This document shows positions 34,548-42,770 of a stretch of 64,000 nucleotides of DNA, piece by piece (the stretch's first letter is position 1; each line of letters starts with the position of its first letter). This DNA comes from CAMLHP01 sp035712285. Its GTDB lineage: Bacteria > Gemmatimonadota > Gemmatimonadetes > Gemmatimonadales > GWC2-71-9. The notes under the pieces were generated by a model. That model saw only the letters and a program-made list of their open reading frames with translations, made no database searches and was not told the origin of the DNA. The stretch lies in assembly GCA_035712285.1 (NCBI GenBank), contig DASTBA010000101.1:1-64000 (forward strand). The letters run 5' to 3'. The position numbers and the translations under genes were made by a program.

Positions 34548-35590
34548 AAACTTCCGTCACGACGATCGAGCGCTTCATCTTCGAGCAGGAGGATCGCTAC
34601 CCGGAAGCGACGGGCGAGCTCTCCAACCTGCTCTACGACATCGCCCTGGCGGCCAAGATGATCGCCGCGGCCATCCGGCGGGCCGGGCTGATGGACGTGC
34701 TCGGCAGCGCCGGCAGCGGGAATGTGCAGGGGGAGGAGCAGCAGAAGCTCGACGTGCTCGCCAACGAGATCCTGAAGAACTGCCTGAGCCACACCGGCCG
34801 GGTCTGCGTGATGTGTTCCGAGGAGGAGGGCGACATCATCCAGGTGCCGCCCCAGTACGAGGCCGGGAAGTATGCCGTGATGTTCGATCCGCTCGACGGC
34901 TCGTCGAATATCGATGTCAACGCCGCCGTCGGCACCATCTTCAGCGTCTACCGGCGCGTGAGCATGGAGGGGCGGGGCACGGTCGCCGACGTGCTCCAGG
35001 CCGGCTGCCACCAGGTGGCCGCCGGCTACGTGATGTACGGCTCCAGCACCATGATGGTCTACACCACCGGCCAGGGAGTGCACGGGTTCACCCTCGACCC
35101 CACGGTCGGGGAGTTCCTGCTGAGCCATCCCCGCATCGTGACGCCGCGGGTCGGCAAGTACTACAGCGTGAACGAGAGCAATTTCGCGCGCTGGGACCGG
35201 GCGATGCAGTACGTGGTGCGGGGCTTCCATGGCGACCGCCCCGACGAGATGCAAGGGAAGAATTCGCGGTACATCGGCTCGCTGGTGGCAGACTTCCACC
35301 GCAACCTGATCGCCGGGGGAATCTTCCTCTATCCTGCCGATGCCAAGAACCCTCGCGGCAAGCTGCGCCTGATCTACGAGGCGGCGCCCATGGCCTTCAT
35401 TGCGGAGCAGGCGCAGGGCTCCGCCACCGACGGGATCTCCCGCATTCTCGACATCGTGCCCGCCGGCCTGCACCAGCGCGTGCCGCTGGTCATCGGCTCA
35501 CGCGAAGACGTGGGCTATGTCGCCGACACGCTTCGCCGCCTCCGGATCGAGCCGCGGCCGGCGGGGCCGCTCGCCGCGCCGGTGCTGTGA
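34544..35590 (+). CDS. fbp: Fructose-1,6-bisphosphatase class I
   Basis: This gluconeogenic enzyme converts fructose 1,6-bisphosphate to fructose 6-phosphate. It has 348 residues and the class I motifs: the EEEGD acidic pair, the metal site FDPLDGSSN (D115) and KNSRYIGSLVADFHRNL, with YEAAPMAFIAEQAQG near the substrate site. GTG start in a four-base overlap with comEC. It is followed by the mutase gene in the same overlap style; a mutase feeding succinyl-CoA and an Fbp would fit growth on propionate-yielding substrates, but that is inference. Confidence 0.95.
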   Translation: MKTSVTTIERFIFEQEDRYPEATGELSNLLYDIALAAKMIAAAIRRAGLMDVLGSAGSGNVQGEEQQKLDVLANEILKNCLSHTGRVCVMCSEEEGDIIQVPPQYEAGKYAVMFDPLDGSSNIDVNAAVGTIFSVYRRVSMEGRGTVADVLQAGCHQVAAGYVMYGSSTMMVYTTGQGVHGFTLDPTVGEFLLSHPRIVTPRVGKYYSVNESNFARWDRAMQYVVRGFHGDRPDEMQGKNSRYIGSLVADFHRNLIAGGIFLYPADAKNPRGKLRLIYEAAPMAFIAEQAQGSATDGISRILDIVPAGLHQRVPLVIGSREDVGYVADTLRRLRIEPRPAGPLAAPVL

Positions 35591-37125
35591 AGACGGTCTT
35601 CGGCCCGGACGACTGGACCCGCGATCCGCGCGAGGCCCTGGGGGAGCCGGGCGCCTATCCCTTCACGCGCGGCATCTACCCTTCGATGTACACCAGCCGC
35701 CTCTGGACCATGCGCCAGTATGCCGGCTTCGGGACGGCGGCGGAGACCAACCTGCGGTTCCGGCACCTCCTGGCCCAGGGGCAGACCGGCCTCTCCACCG
35801 CCTTCGATCTCCCCACCCAGATGGGGTACGACTCCGATCACCCGATGGCCGCCGGCGAGGTGGGCCGGGTGGGCGTGGCGATCGACACCGTGGACGATCT
35901 CGCGGATCTCTTCCGGGAGATTCCGCTGGACCAGGTCTCGACCTCGATGACGATCAACGCCACGGCGGCCATCCTGCTGGCGATGTACGTCGTGGTGGGC
36001 GAGGAACGGGGGGTGGACCGCCGGCGTCTCTCGGGGACGGTCCAGAATGACATTCTGAAGGAGTACATCGCGCGGGGCACCTATATCTATCCGGCGCGGC
36101 CGTCGCTCCGCCTCATCGCCGACATCTTCCGCTTTGTCGGCGCCGAGGGGATGAACTTCAATCCCATCTCGATCAGCGGCTACCACATGCGCGAGGCGGG
36201 CGCCACCGCGGTGCAGGAGATCGCCTTCACGCTCGCGAACGCGCTGGAGTACGTGCGCATCGCCGTGGACGCCGGGCTGGAAGTCGAGGCGTTCGCGCCC
36301 CGCCTCTCGTTCTTCTTCGCCAGCCACAACCACCTCTTCGAGGAAGCGGCGAAGTTCCGGGCCGCGCGGCGCCTCTGGGCCCATCTGCTTCGCGAACGGT
36401 ACGGGGCATCGGATGCGGCATGCCGGCTCCGGTTCCACACCCAGACCGGTGGAGTGACGCTGCAGGCCCAGCAGCCGCTGAACAATGTGGTGCGGGTGAC
36501 GGTGCAGGCGCTGGCCGCGACGCTGGGTGGTACCCAGTCGTTGCACACCAACGGGTACGACGAGGCGCTGGCGCTGCCGTCCGAGGAATCCGCCGCCCTG
36601 GCGCTCCGGACCCAGCAGATCCTCGCCTGCGAGAGCGGTATCCCGGCCACGGTGGATCCGCTGGCGGGGAGCTACTATGTCGAGGCGCTGACGGACGGGC
36701 TGGAGCGTGATGCCCGCGAGCTGATCGGGCAGATCGATGCGATGGGCGGTGCCGCCGCGGCGATCGAACGGGGATTCTTCCAGAAGGCCATTGCCGACAG
36801 TGCCTGGCACCAGCAGCAGGCGCAGGAGTCGGGCGCGCAGGTGGTGGTGGGGGTGAACCGGTTCACCGATCAGTCGGCAACGGCGGAGATCGCCGTTCCC
36901 GATTTCTCGGCCCTCGAGGCCCGGCAACGGGAACGGCTCGCCCGCGCCCGGTCGGCCCGCAACCCGGGAGCGGTGCATGCAGCCTGTGAGGCACTGGCCG
37001 CCGCAGCGGCAACCGCTGATGCGCCGCTCATGCCGATCATCCTGGAGGTGGTGCGTGCGCGGGCCACCATTGGTGAGATCAGCGACACCCTGCGCGGCGC
37101 CTGGGGCGAGTATCGTCCCGCTTGA
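35587..37125 (+). CDS. Methylmalonyl-CoA mutase catalytic (large) subunit, lacking the B12-binding domain
   Basis: From GTG 35587 it has 512 residues and consists only of the substrate-binding TIM barrel; the C-terminal cobalamin-binding domain (DxHxxG) found in one-chain mutases is absent and no small subunit lies next to it. The segments YPFTRGIYPSMY, FDLPTQMGYDSDHP, QNDILKEY and IPATVDPLAGSYYVE define the family. Residues that separate substrate classes are Tyr in RQYAGF (Y45) and Arg in IARGTY (R163), the pair found in methylmalonyl-CoA mutase; isobutyryl-CoA mutases carry Phe and Gln there. It likely works with a separate B12 subunit as in archaeal-type enzymes. It ends the alr string. 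Adenosylcobalamin is required, which links it to the btu operon. Confidence 0.88.
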   Translation: MKTVFGPDDWTRDPREALGEPGAYPFTRGIYPSMYTSRLWTMRQYAGFGTAAETNLRFRHLLAQGQTGLSTAFDLPTQMGYDSDHPMAAGEVGRVGVAIDTVDDLADLFREIPLDQVSTSMTINATAAILLAMYVVVGEERGVDRRRLSGTVQNDILKEYIARGTYIYPARPSLRLIADIFRFVGAEGMNFNPISISGYHMREAGATAVQEIAFTLANALEYVRIAVDAGLEVEAFAPRLSFFFASHNHLFEEAAKFRAARRLWAHLLRERYGASDAACRLRFHTQTGGVTLQAQQPLNNVVRVTVQALAATLGGTQSLHTNGYDEALALPSEESAALALRTQQILACESGIPATVDPLAGSYYVEALTDGLERDARELIGQIDAMGGAAAAIERGFFQKAIADSAWHQQQAQESGAQVVVGVNRFTDQSATAEIAVPDFSALEARQRERLARARSARNPGAVHAACEALAAAAATADAPLMPIILEVVRARATIGEISDTLRGAWGEYRPA

Positions 37126-37142
37126 GCGGGTCTCTCCATCCA

Positions 37143-37171
37143 GCTAACTTCATAGGCTGTTTTCGGTTAGC
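37143..37171 (+). promoter_or_regulatory. Dyad GCTAAC-N17-GTTAGC in the promoter region of fmdB
   Basis: The 66-base gap before fmdB holds the perfect inverted repeat GCTAAC (37143-37148) and GTTAGC (37166-37171). Each half also contains a -10-like hexamer (TAACTT at 37145-37150, TAGCAT at 37168-37173). It may be a promoter with a dyad operator for the long gene string that follows, or a weak stem-loop with a 17-base loop. The ribosome site GGAGAAGG (37182-37189) precedes the ATG. Confidence 0.3.
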
Positions 37172-37191
37172 ATCGGAGGCCCGGAGAAGGC

Positions 37192-37497
37192 ATGCCCACG
37201 TACGAATACCGCTGTCCCAACGGACATCAGTTCGAGAAGCGCCAGAAGATTTCCGATCGGCCGGGAGCGAAGTGCCCGGTCTGCGGTGCTGCTGCGGTGC
37301 GCCAGATTTCGGGCGGAGCCGGGCTGGTTTTCAAGGGCAGCGGCTTCTACATCACCGATTACGGCAAGGACGGAAAGGGGCCGGCCAAACGGCCGCCTGA
37401 ATCCCCGCCGGCGGACAAGCCCGCCACCGAGGCGAAGCCCGCTGCCAAGGCCGCATCCGCCGAGAAGCCCAAGCCGTCCTCCCGGGGCAGCGAGTGA
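37192..37497 (+). CDS. FmdB-family zinc-ribbon regulatory-type protein
   Basis: This 101-residue protein begins with the FmdB signature MPTYEYRCPNGHQFE. C8, C28 and C31 (CPVC), with H12 nearby, make a small zinc ribbon within the first 35 residues. KGSGFYITDY is another conserved FmdB segment. The remaining 45 residues are a low-complexity Lys/Pro/Ala tail. FmdB proteins were named from a methylotroph amide/urea operon and are thought to be regulatory, without firm proof. It begins a tightly packed gene string with argS overlapping its stop by four bases. Confidence 0.85.
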   Translation: MPTYEYRCPNGHQFEKRQKISDRPGAKCPVCGAAAVRQISGGAGLVFKGSGFYITDYGKDGKGPAKRPPESPPADKPATEAKPAAKAASAEKPKPSSRGSE

Positions 37498-39131
37498 GCG
37501 ACGCCTTGCGGGAGGCCCTGCGGGCAGCTGCCCGGTCCCTCGGCGCGCCCGATGCCGAATTCGTGGTGGAGCGGCCGCGGGATGCCGGCCACGGCGACTG
37601 GGCCACCAATCTCGCCATGGTCGTGGCCCGGACCCGGCGCGTCAACCCGCGCGGTGTTGCGCAGGAGCTGCTGGACGCCCTGGCGCTGCCGCCCGGGCTG
37701 GTCTCCCGTGCCGAAATCGCCGGCCCCGGTTTCGTCAACTTCTGGCTCAGCGACAGCCACCTTGCCGATGAGCACGCGCGGATGCTGTCCGAGGGCCCCG
37801 CCTACGGGCGCGACACCGCGCGCACCGGCCAGCGCATCAATGTCGAGTTCGTTTCGGCCAACCCCACCGGTCCCCTGCACGTCGGCCATGGCCGCGGTGC
37901 GGCGCTGGGCGACGGCATCGCCGCCCTGCTGGAATGGGCCGGCGCGACCGTCACGCGCGAGTTCTACGTCAATGACGCGGGCGTGCAGATTGACCGCCTG
38001 GCGGAAAGCCTCTGGGCCCGCGTGCAGCAGGCGCGCGGCCGTACGGCCGGGATTCCCGAAGGCGGCTATCACGGGGAATACCTCGCGGAGAACGCGGAGA
38101 CACTGCTCCAGCAGGAGGGACCGGGGTTCGCCGACCTCCCGGCGGCCGAGGGGGTGGCCCGCTGCCGGGCACTCGGCATGGCCATGCAACGGGAAGAGCA
38201 GGACCGCGACTTGGCGGCGTTCGGTGTGCGCTTCGATGTCGTGAGTTCGGAACAGGCGCTGTATGACCGGGGTGACGTCGAACGGGTGCGGGCCGACCTC
38301 GCACGCCGCGGCCTCACCTTCGAGAAGGACGGCGCCCTCTGGTTCCGCACCAGCGACTTCGGCGACGACCAGGACCGGGTCCTTCGCAAGCAGGACGGGA
38401 GCTACACCTACTTCCTGCCGGACATCGCCTACCACGTCGAGAAATTCTCGCGCGGGTTCGACCGGCTGATCGACGTCTGGGGGGCGGACCACCACGGCTA
38501 CGTGCCAAGGGTACGGGCCGCGCTTCGCGCCCTGGAGCACCCGGACCAGGCGTTTCATGTGGCGGTGGTGCAGCTGGTGAAGGTGGTCCGCGGCGGCGAG
38601 GAAGTGAAGATGTCCAAGCGCGCCGGCACCTTCATCACGCTCCGGGACCTGCTGGATGAGGTGGGTCCCGATGCGGCGCGCTACTTCTTCCTGATGCGGA
38701 AGGGGGATACGCCGCTCATCTTCGACGTCGAGCTGGCGCGCAAGCAGACCGACGAGAATCCGGTGTTCTACGTGCAGATGGCGCACGCCCGACTGGCCGG
38801 CATCTTCCGCACCGCCGGCAAGACGCCTGAGGAGATCGGGGGGGCGCTCCGCCTGGACCAGCTGCCGGCCCCCCAGGACCTCGAACTGCTGAAGAAGCTG
38901 GCGACGTTTCCCGAGACGGTGGCTCGCGCAGCCCAGGAGGAGGAGCCGCACCGGATCTGCGTCTTCCTCGAGGAGCTCGCCACGGTCGTGCATGGCTGGT
39001 ATCACCATACCCGCACGGTCGGCGAGGCGCCGGAACTCGAGCGGAACCGGCTGCTGCTGGCGCGTGCCGCCCGCATCGTCCTCGCGAACGGTCTCACTCT
39101 CCTCGGCCTCACGGCCCCTGACCGGATGTGA
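37494..39131 (+). CDS. argS: Arginyl-tRNA synthetase
   Basis: This class I synthetase charges tRNA-Arg. The protein has 545 residues. After an N-terminal Add-1-like domain comes the HIGH-equivalent HVGH (H129-H132) in PLHVGHGRGA; the KMSKR loop KMSKRAG starts at K372; a C-terminal DALR anticodon-binding domain ends with LLLARAARIVLANGLTLLG. GTG start in a GTGA overlap with fmdB; four bases separate it from the kinase gene. Confidence 0.96.
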   Translation: MSDALREALRAAARSLGAPDAEFVVERPRDAGHGDWATNLAMVVARTRRVNPRGVAQELLDALALPPGLVSRAEIAGPGFVNFWLSDSHLADEHARMLSEGPAYGRDTARTGQRINVEFVSANPTGPLHVGHGRGAALGDGIAALLEWAGATVTREFYVNDAGVQIDRLAESLWARVQQARGRTAGIPEGGYHGEYLAENAETLLQQEGPGFADLPAAEGVARCRALGMAMQREEQDRDLAAFGVRFDVVSSEQALYDRGDVERVRADLARRGLTFEKDGALWFRTSDFGDDQDRVLRKQDGSYTYFLPDIAYHVEKFSRGFDRLIDVWGADHHGYVPRVRAALRALEHPDQAFHVAVVQLVKVVRGGEEVKMSKRAGTFITLRDLLDEVGPDAARYFFLMRKGDTPLIFDVELARKQTDENPVFYVQMAHARLAGIFRTAGKTPEEIGGALRLDQLPAPQDLELLKKLATFPETVARAAQEEEPHRICVFLEELATVVHGWYHHTRTVGEAPELERNRLLLARAARIVLANGLTLLGLTAPDRM

Positions 39132-39135
39132 CCTG

Positions 39136-40056
39136 ATGAGCCTGCTCGTGGTCGGCAGCGTGGCCCTGGATTCGGTGTACACCCCATTCGGCGAGACCGC
39201 CGATGCGCTGGGCGGCTCGGCGGTGTACTTCAGCGTGGCCGGCTCGCTGCTCCATCCGGTGCAGGTCGTCGGCGTGGTCGGCGACGACTACCCGATGCAC
39301 GAGCTCGACCGCCTGGCGGCCCGCGGCATCGACTGGAGCGGGGTGGAGCGCGCCCCGGGCGAGAGTTTCCGCTGGAAGGGGAAGTACTCCTACGATCTCC
39401 AGAGCCGGGAGACGCTCGAGACCCGCCTCGGCGTCTTCGCCAGCTTCCAGCCCAAGCTGCCGGCCAGCTCGCGCGACGCGCGCTTCGTGTTCCTGGGCAA
39501 CATCGATCCCGAACTCCAGCTGGGCGTGCTGAGCCAGATCGCCGCACCGACGCTGGTGGCGTGCGACACGATGAATTACTGGATCCAGAGCAAGAAGCCG
39601 GTGCTCATGGAGCTGCTGCGCCGCGTGGACCTCCTGATGGTGAATGACGGAGAGGCGCGGGAACTGTCCGGCGACTGGAACATCCACCGGGCTGGCCGCT
39701 GGATCCTGGCCCATGGGCCGAAGCGCGTCGTGATCAAGCAGGGGGAGTACGGCGCCCTGCTCATGGACGGGAAGCGCACCTTCTATGCACCGGCCTACCC
39801 GCTGGAAGAGGTCTTCGACCCCACCGGCGCGGGCGACGCCTTCGCCGGCGGATTCATGGCGTACCTGGCGCAGAACGGCCGGGTGAGCGACGAATGCCTG
39901 CGGCGGGCGATGCTCTACGGGGCCACCATGGGGTCGTTTGCCGTGTCGCAGTTCGGGATTCGCGGCTTCGACGGACTGACCACCGCCGACGTGGAGCGCC
40001 GCGCGCGCGCCTTCCGCTCCCTCACGCAGGTCGAGCTGGCGGACGCCTCCGAATGA
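39136..40056 (+). CDS. PfkB-family sugar/nucleoside kinase
   Basis: From ATG 39136 it has 306 residues and the ribokinase fold. Near the N-terminus, GSVALDSVYTPFG and LGGSAVYFSVAGSLL correspond to the first PfkB signature. At the C-terminal end, DPTGAGDAFAGGFM carries the catalytic Asp (D234) and anion hole. The substrate cannot be deduced; adenosine kinase-like and sugar kinase members share these motifs. It sits between argS and purM, with an ATGA overlap into purM, which might hint at purine or ribose metabolism. Confidence 0.87.
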   Translation: MSLLVVGSVALDSVYTPFGETADALGGSAVYFSVAGSLLHPVQVVGVVGDDYPMHELDRLAARGIDWSGVERAPGESFRWKGKYSYDLQSRETLETRLGVFASFQPKLPASSRDARFVFLGNIDPELQLGVLSQIAAPTLVACDTMNYWIQSKKPVLMELLRRVDLLMVNDGEARELSGDWNIHRAGRWILAHGPKRVVIKQGEYGALLMDGKRTFYAPAYPLEEVFDPTGAGDAFAGGFMAYLAQNGRVSDECLRRAMLYGATMGSFAVSQFGIRGFDGLTTADVERRARAFRSLTQVELADASE

Positions 40057-41078
40057 CCGGCCGCCGCCAGTACGCCGCCGCCGGCGTGGATCTCGATCGC
40101 GCCGAGGACGCCAAGGCCCGCATCGGCCGTGCGGTGGCTGGCACGCGTACCCCCCTGGCCCGCGGCCGCATCGGCGCCTTCGGCGGCATGGTCTCGGTGC
40201 CCGACGGATACCGGCGGCCGGTGCTCGTGATGAGCTCCGACGGCGTTGGTACCAAGGTGCTGGTGGCGCTGCAGGCCGGGCGGTTCGACACGGTGGGCGA
40301 GGACCTGGTCAATCACAGCGTGAACGACATCCTCGTGCATGGAGCGCGGCCACTCGCCTTCATGGATTACATCGCCGGCGCCGGTCTCGCGGTGGACATG
40401 CTGGCGGCGATCGTCGAGGGGGTGGCCCGCGGGTGCCGGGCGCACGGCATGGACCTCGCCGGCGGCGAAACGGCGCAGATGCCCGGGCTCTACCAGCCCG
40501 GGCACTTCGATCTCGCCGGCACGATCGTCGGCGTGGTGGAGGAGGATGCCGCGCTGCATGGGGACCGGATCGTGGCGGGTGATGTGCTGCTGGGCTATGC
40601 CTCGAGCGGCCTGCACACGAACGGGTACACGCTCGCGCGCCGGATCATCTTCGACCGGGCGAAACTGGCGCTCGACAGCGAGCTCCCCGGCACCGGCCAG
40701 TCGGTGGCCGAGGCCTTGCTCGCGGTGCATCGCAGCTACGTTGCGGCCGTCAGGCCGGTGCTCTCCGCCATGCACGGGCTCGCGCACATCACCGGTGGCG
40801 GAATCGGTGGTAATCTGGTCCGGATGCTGCCTTCCGGGACGGCGGCCGAGATCGACGCCGCGGCGTGGACCTGGCCGCCGCTGTTCCGGTTTCTCCAGGA
40901 GACGGGGCAGGTGAGCACCGCCGAGATGCGGGAAGTCTTCAACCTCGGCGTCGGGATGGTGGCCGTCCTGCCGGCCGCGGCGGCAGGGGACGCGCAGGCG
41001 GCGGCACGATCGGCCGGCGTGGAGACGTGGGTGATGGGTTCCATCGCAGCCGGCGAACCATCGGTTGCGTTTGTGTGA
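40053..41078 (+). CDS. purM: Phosphoribosylformylglycinamidine cyclo-ligase PurM
   Basis: AIR synthetase closes the imidazole ring in purine biosynthesis using ATP. It has 341 residues. Motifs: the DLVNHSVNDILVHGARPLAF region typical of PurM, MDYIAGAGL, GGETAQMPGLY (the GGEtAeMPg signature) and HITGGGIGGNL. It is out of context in a riboflavin string, but purines are the precursors of GTP from which riboflavin is built. The stop overlaps the ribD start by one base. Confidence 0.95.
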   Translation: MTGRRQYAAAGVDLDRAEDAKARIGRAVAGTRTPLARGRIGAFGGMVSVPDGYRRPVLVMSSDGVGTKVLVALQAGRFDTVGEDLVNHSVNDILVHGARPLAFMDYIAGAGLAVDMLAAIVEGVARGCRAHGMDLAGGETAQMPGLYQPGHFDLAGTIVGVVEEDAALHGDRIVAGDVLLGYASSGLHTNGYTLARRIIFDRAKLALDSELPGTGQSVAEALLAVHRSYVAAVRPVLSAMHGLAHITGGGIGGNLVRMLPSGTAAEIDAAAWTWPPLFRFLQETGQVSTAEMREVFNLGVGMVAVLPAAAAGDAQAAARSAGVETWVMGSIAAGEPSVAFV

Positions 41079-42151
41079 TGAACGAACGCGAGGCGATGAT
41101 CCGTGCTCTGAGCCTCGCGTGGCATGGCTGGGGACATGTGCCTCCGAACCCGATGGTCGGGGCGGTCATTCTCCGGGACGGCGAAATCGTCGGCGAGGGC
41201 TGGCATGCCGAATTCGGCGGCCTGCATGCGGAAACCGCGGCGCTCGCACGGGCCGGCTCGGCGGCTCGTGGTGGCACGCTGGTCGTGACGCTCGAGCCCT
41301 GCGTGCATCATGGCAAGCAGCCGCCCTGCGTGGATGCCATCCTCCACGCCGGGGTTTCCCGCGTGGTCTACGCCCTCAGCGACCCGAATCCGGCGGCCCG
41401 GGGCGGCGCGGCTGCGTTGCGTCAGGGCGGCGTGACGGTGGAGGGAGGCCTTCTGGCCGGCGCGGCGGCGCAGCAGAATGCCGCCTTCGTGCACCGGTTC
41501 CAGGTGACGGACCGACCCTGGGTGGCGCTCAAGCTCGCTACCAGCGTTGACAGCCGGGTTGCAGACCATCAGGGGCGGTCCCGCTGGATTTCGGGCGAGC
41601 CGGCCCGCGCGTGGGTGCAGTGGCTTCGCGCCGGGTTCGACGCCATCCTGGTCGGTGCCACGACCGTGGCCGAGGATGATCCGTCGCTCACGGTGCGCGG
41701 CCCGGTGACGCCGCGTGTCGCTCCCGTCCGCATCGTCCTGGACGGTGCGCTTTCGGTTTCGGCGGAGAGCCGCCTGGTGCGCGAGCCGGGGCCCGCCGTC
41801 ATCGTGCTGACCGCACCGGAGTGCGCCGGCAGCGAGAAGGCGGCGGCCCTCCGGGCGGCCGGGGTGGAAGTGCTCGGGCACCAGAGCGTTGCCGCGGCGC
41901 TGAAGACGCTTCGCGCCCGGGGCATCGAGCGGCTGCTGGTCGAAGGTGGCGGACGGACGGCGTCCGCATTCGTGGAGGCCGGGTGCGTGGACCGGTTCTA
42001 TCGGGTTGAGAGTCCGGTGTGGCTGGGGAGCGATGGGCGTGACGCCTTTCCCGGCGTCGCGTCGCGCAACCTGGGTGACGCGCCGCGGTGGGCCGTCCTG
42101 GAACGCCGGGCCCTGGGAAGCGACACACTCGTCGTGATGGAGCCGGCCTGA
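41078..42151 (+). CDS. ribD: Bifunctional riboflavin biosynthesis deaminase/reductase RibD
   Basis: RibD deaminates then reduces the pyrimidine intermediate in riboflavin synthesis. From ATG 41078 it has 357 residues. The deaminase domain (about 1-140) has the zinc site HAE (H50) and PCVHHGKQPPC (C75, C84). The reductase domain (about 145-355) has WVALKLATSVDSRV, a conserved RibD/RibG stretch, and VEGGGRTASAF for NADPH binding. One-base overlaps with purM and ribE support co-translation. Confidence 0.95.
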   Translation: MNEREAMIRALSLAWHGWGHVPPNPMVGAVILRDGEIVGEGWHAEFGGLHAETAALARAGSAARGGTLVVTLEPCVHHGKQPPCVDAILHAGVSRVVYALSDPNPAARGGAAALRQGGVTVEGGLLAGAAAQQNAAFVHRFQVTDRPWVALKLATSVDSRVADHQGRSRWISGEPARAWVQWLRAGFDAILVGATTVAEDDPSLTVRGPVTPRVAPVRIVLDGALSVSAESRLVREPGPAVIVLTAPECAGSEKAAALRAAGVEVLGHQSVAAALKTLRARGIERLLVEGGGRTASAFVEAGCVDRFYRVESPVWLGSDGRDAFPGVASRNLGDAPRWAVLERRALGSDTLVVMEPA

Positions 42152-42753
42152 TGTTCACCGGCATCGTGACGGGCATCGGACGCATCGTGGCGAGTACTTC
42201 GCGGGCGGGCGGACGCGATCTCGTGATCGAGCACCCCTTCGGCGGGCTGCAACTGGGGGAGAGCATCGCGGTGGACGGCGTCTGCCTCACGGTCGAGGGC
42301 CAGGAACCAGGCCGCTTCCAGGCCCACGCGGTTGCCGCCACGCTGGCACGGACCCGCGTGGCGGACTATCTCCCGGAGACTCCGGTCAACCTGGAGCGCG
42401 CCCTCGAGGTGGGCGACCGGCTGGGTGGTCACCTGGTGCAGGGGCATGTGGACGGCATCGGACAGATCGCTGCCATCCGGCAGGATGGGGACGGGCAGCT
42501 GATGGAGATCGTGATGCCCGCCGGCGTGGCCGAGGCCACGGTGCCGCAGGGCTCCATCACGGTGGATGGCGTGAGCCTCACGGTGAACGCGATCCTTCCG
42601 GGGAACACCGTCCGGGTGGCCCTCGTTCCCTATACCTTGCAGCATACGACCTTCGGCGGGCGGCGCACCGGCGACGCCGTGCATCTTGAGGCGGACACCA
42701 TCGGCAAGTACGTGCGGGCACTGCTCGTGCCGCACGGGCGCGCACCGGCGTAA
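42151..42753 (+). CDS. ribE: Riboflavin synthase alpha chain
   Basis: This enzyme dismutates two lumazines to riboflavin. The 200-residue protein begins with the family start MFTGIVTGIG and contains two lumazine-binding repeats, seen as VDGVCLTVEGQ in the first half and VDGVSLTVNAI in the second, plus HLVQGHVDGIG. Gene symbols differ between species (ribE or ribC). It is one base overlapped with ribD and 17 bases from ribBA. Confidence 0.96.
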   Translation: MFTGIVTGIGRIVASTSRAGGRDLVIEHPFGGLQLGESIAVDGVCLTVEGQEPGRFQAHAVAATLARTRVADYLPETPVNLERALEVGDRLGGHLVQGHVDGIGQIAAIRQDGDGQLMEIVMPAGVAEATVPQGSITVDGVSLTVNAILPGNTVRVALVPYTLQHTTFGGRRTGDAVHLEADTIGKYVRALLVPHGRAPA

Positions 42754-42770
42754 TCCGGTCAGGGGCAGAC

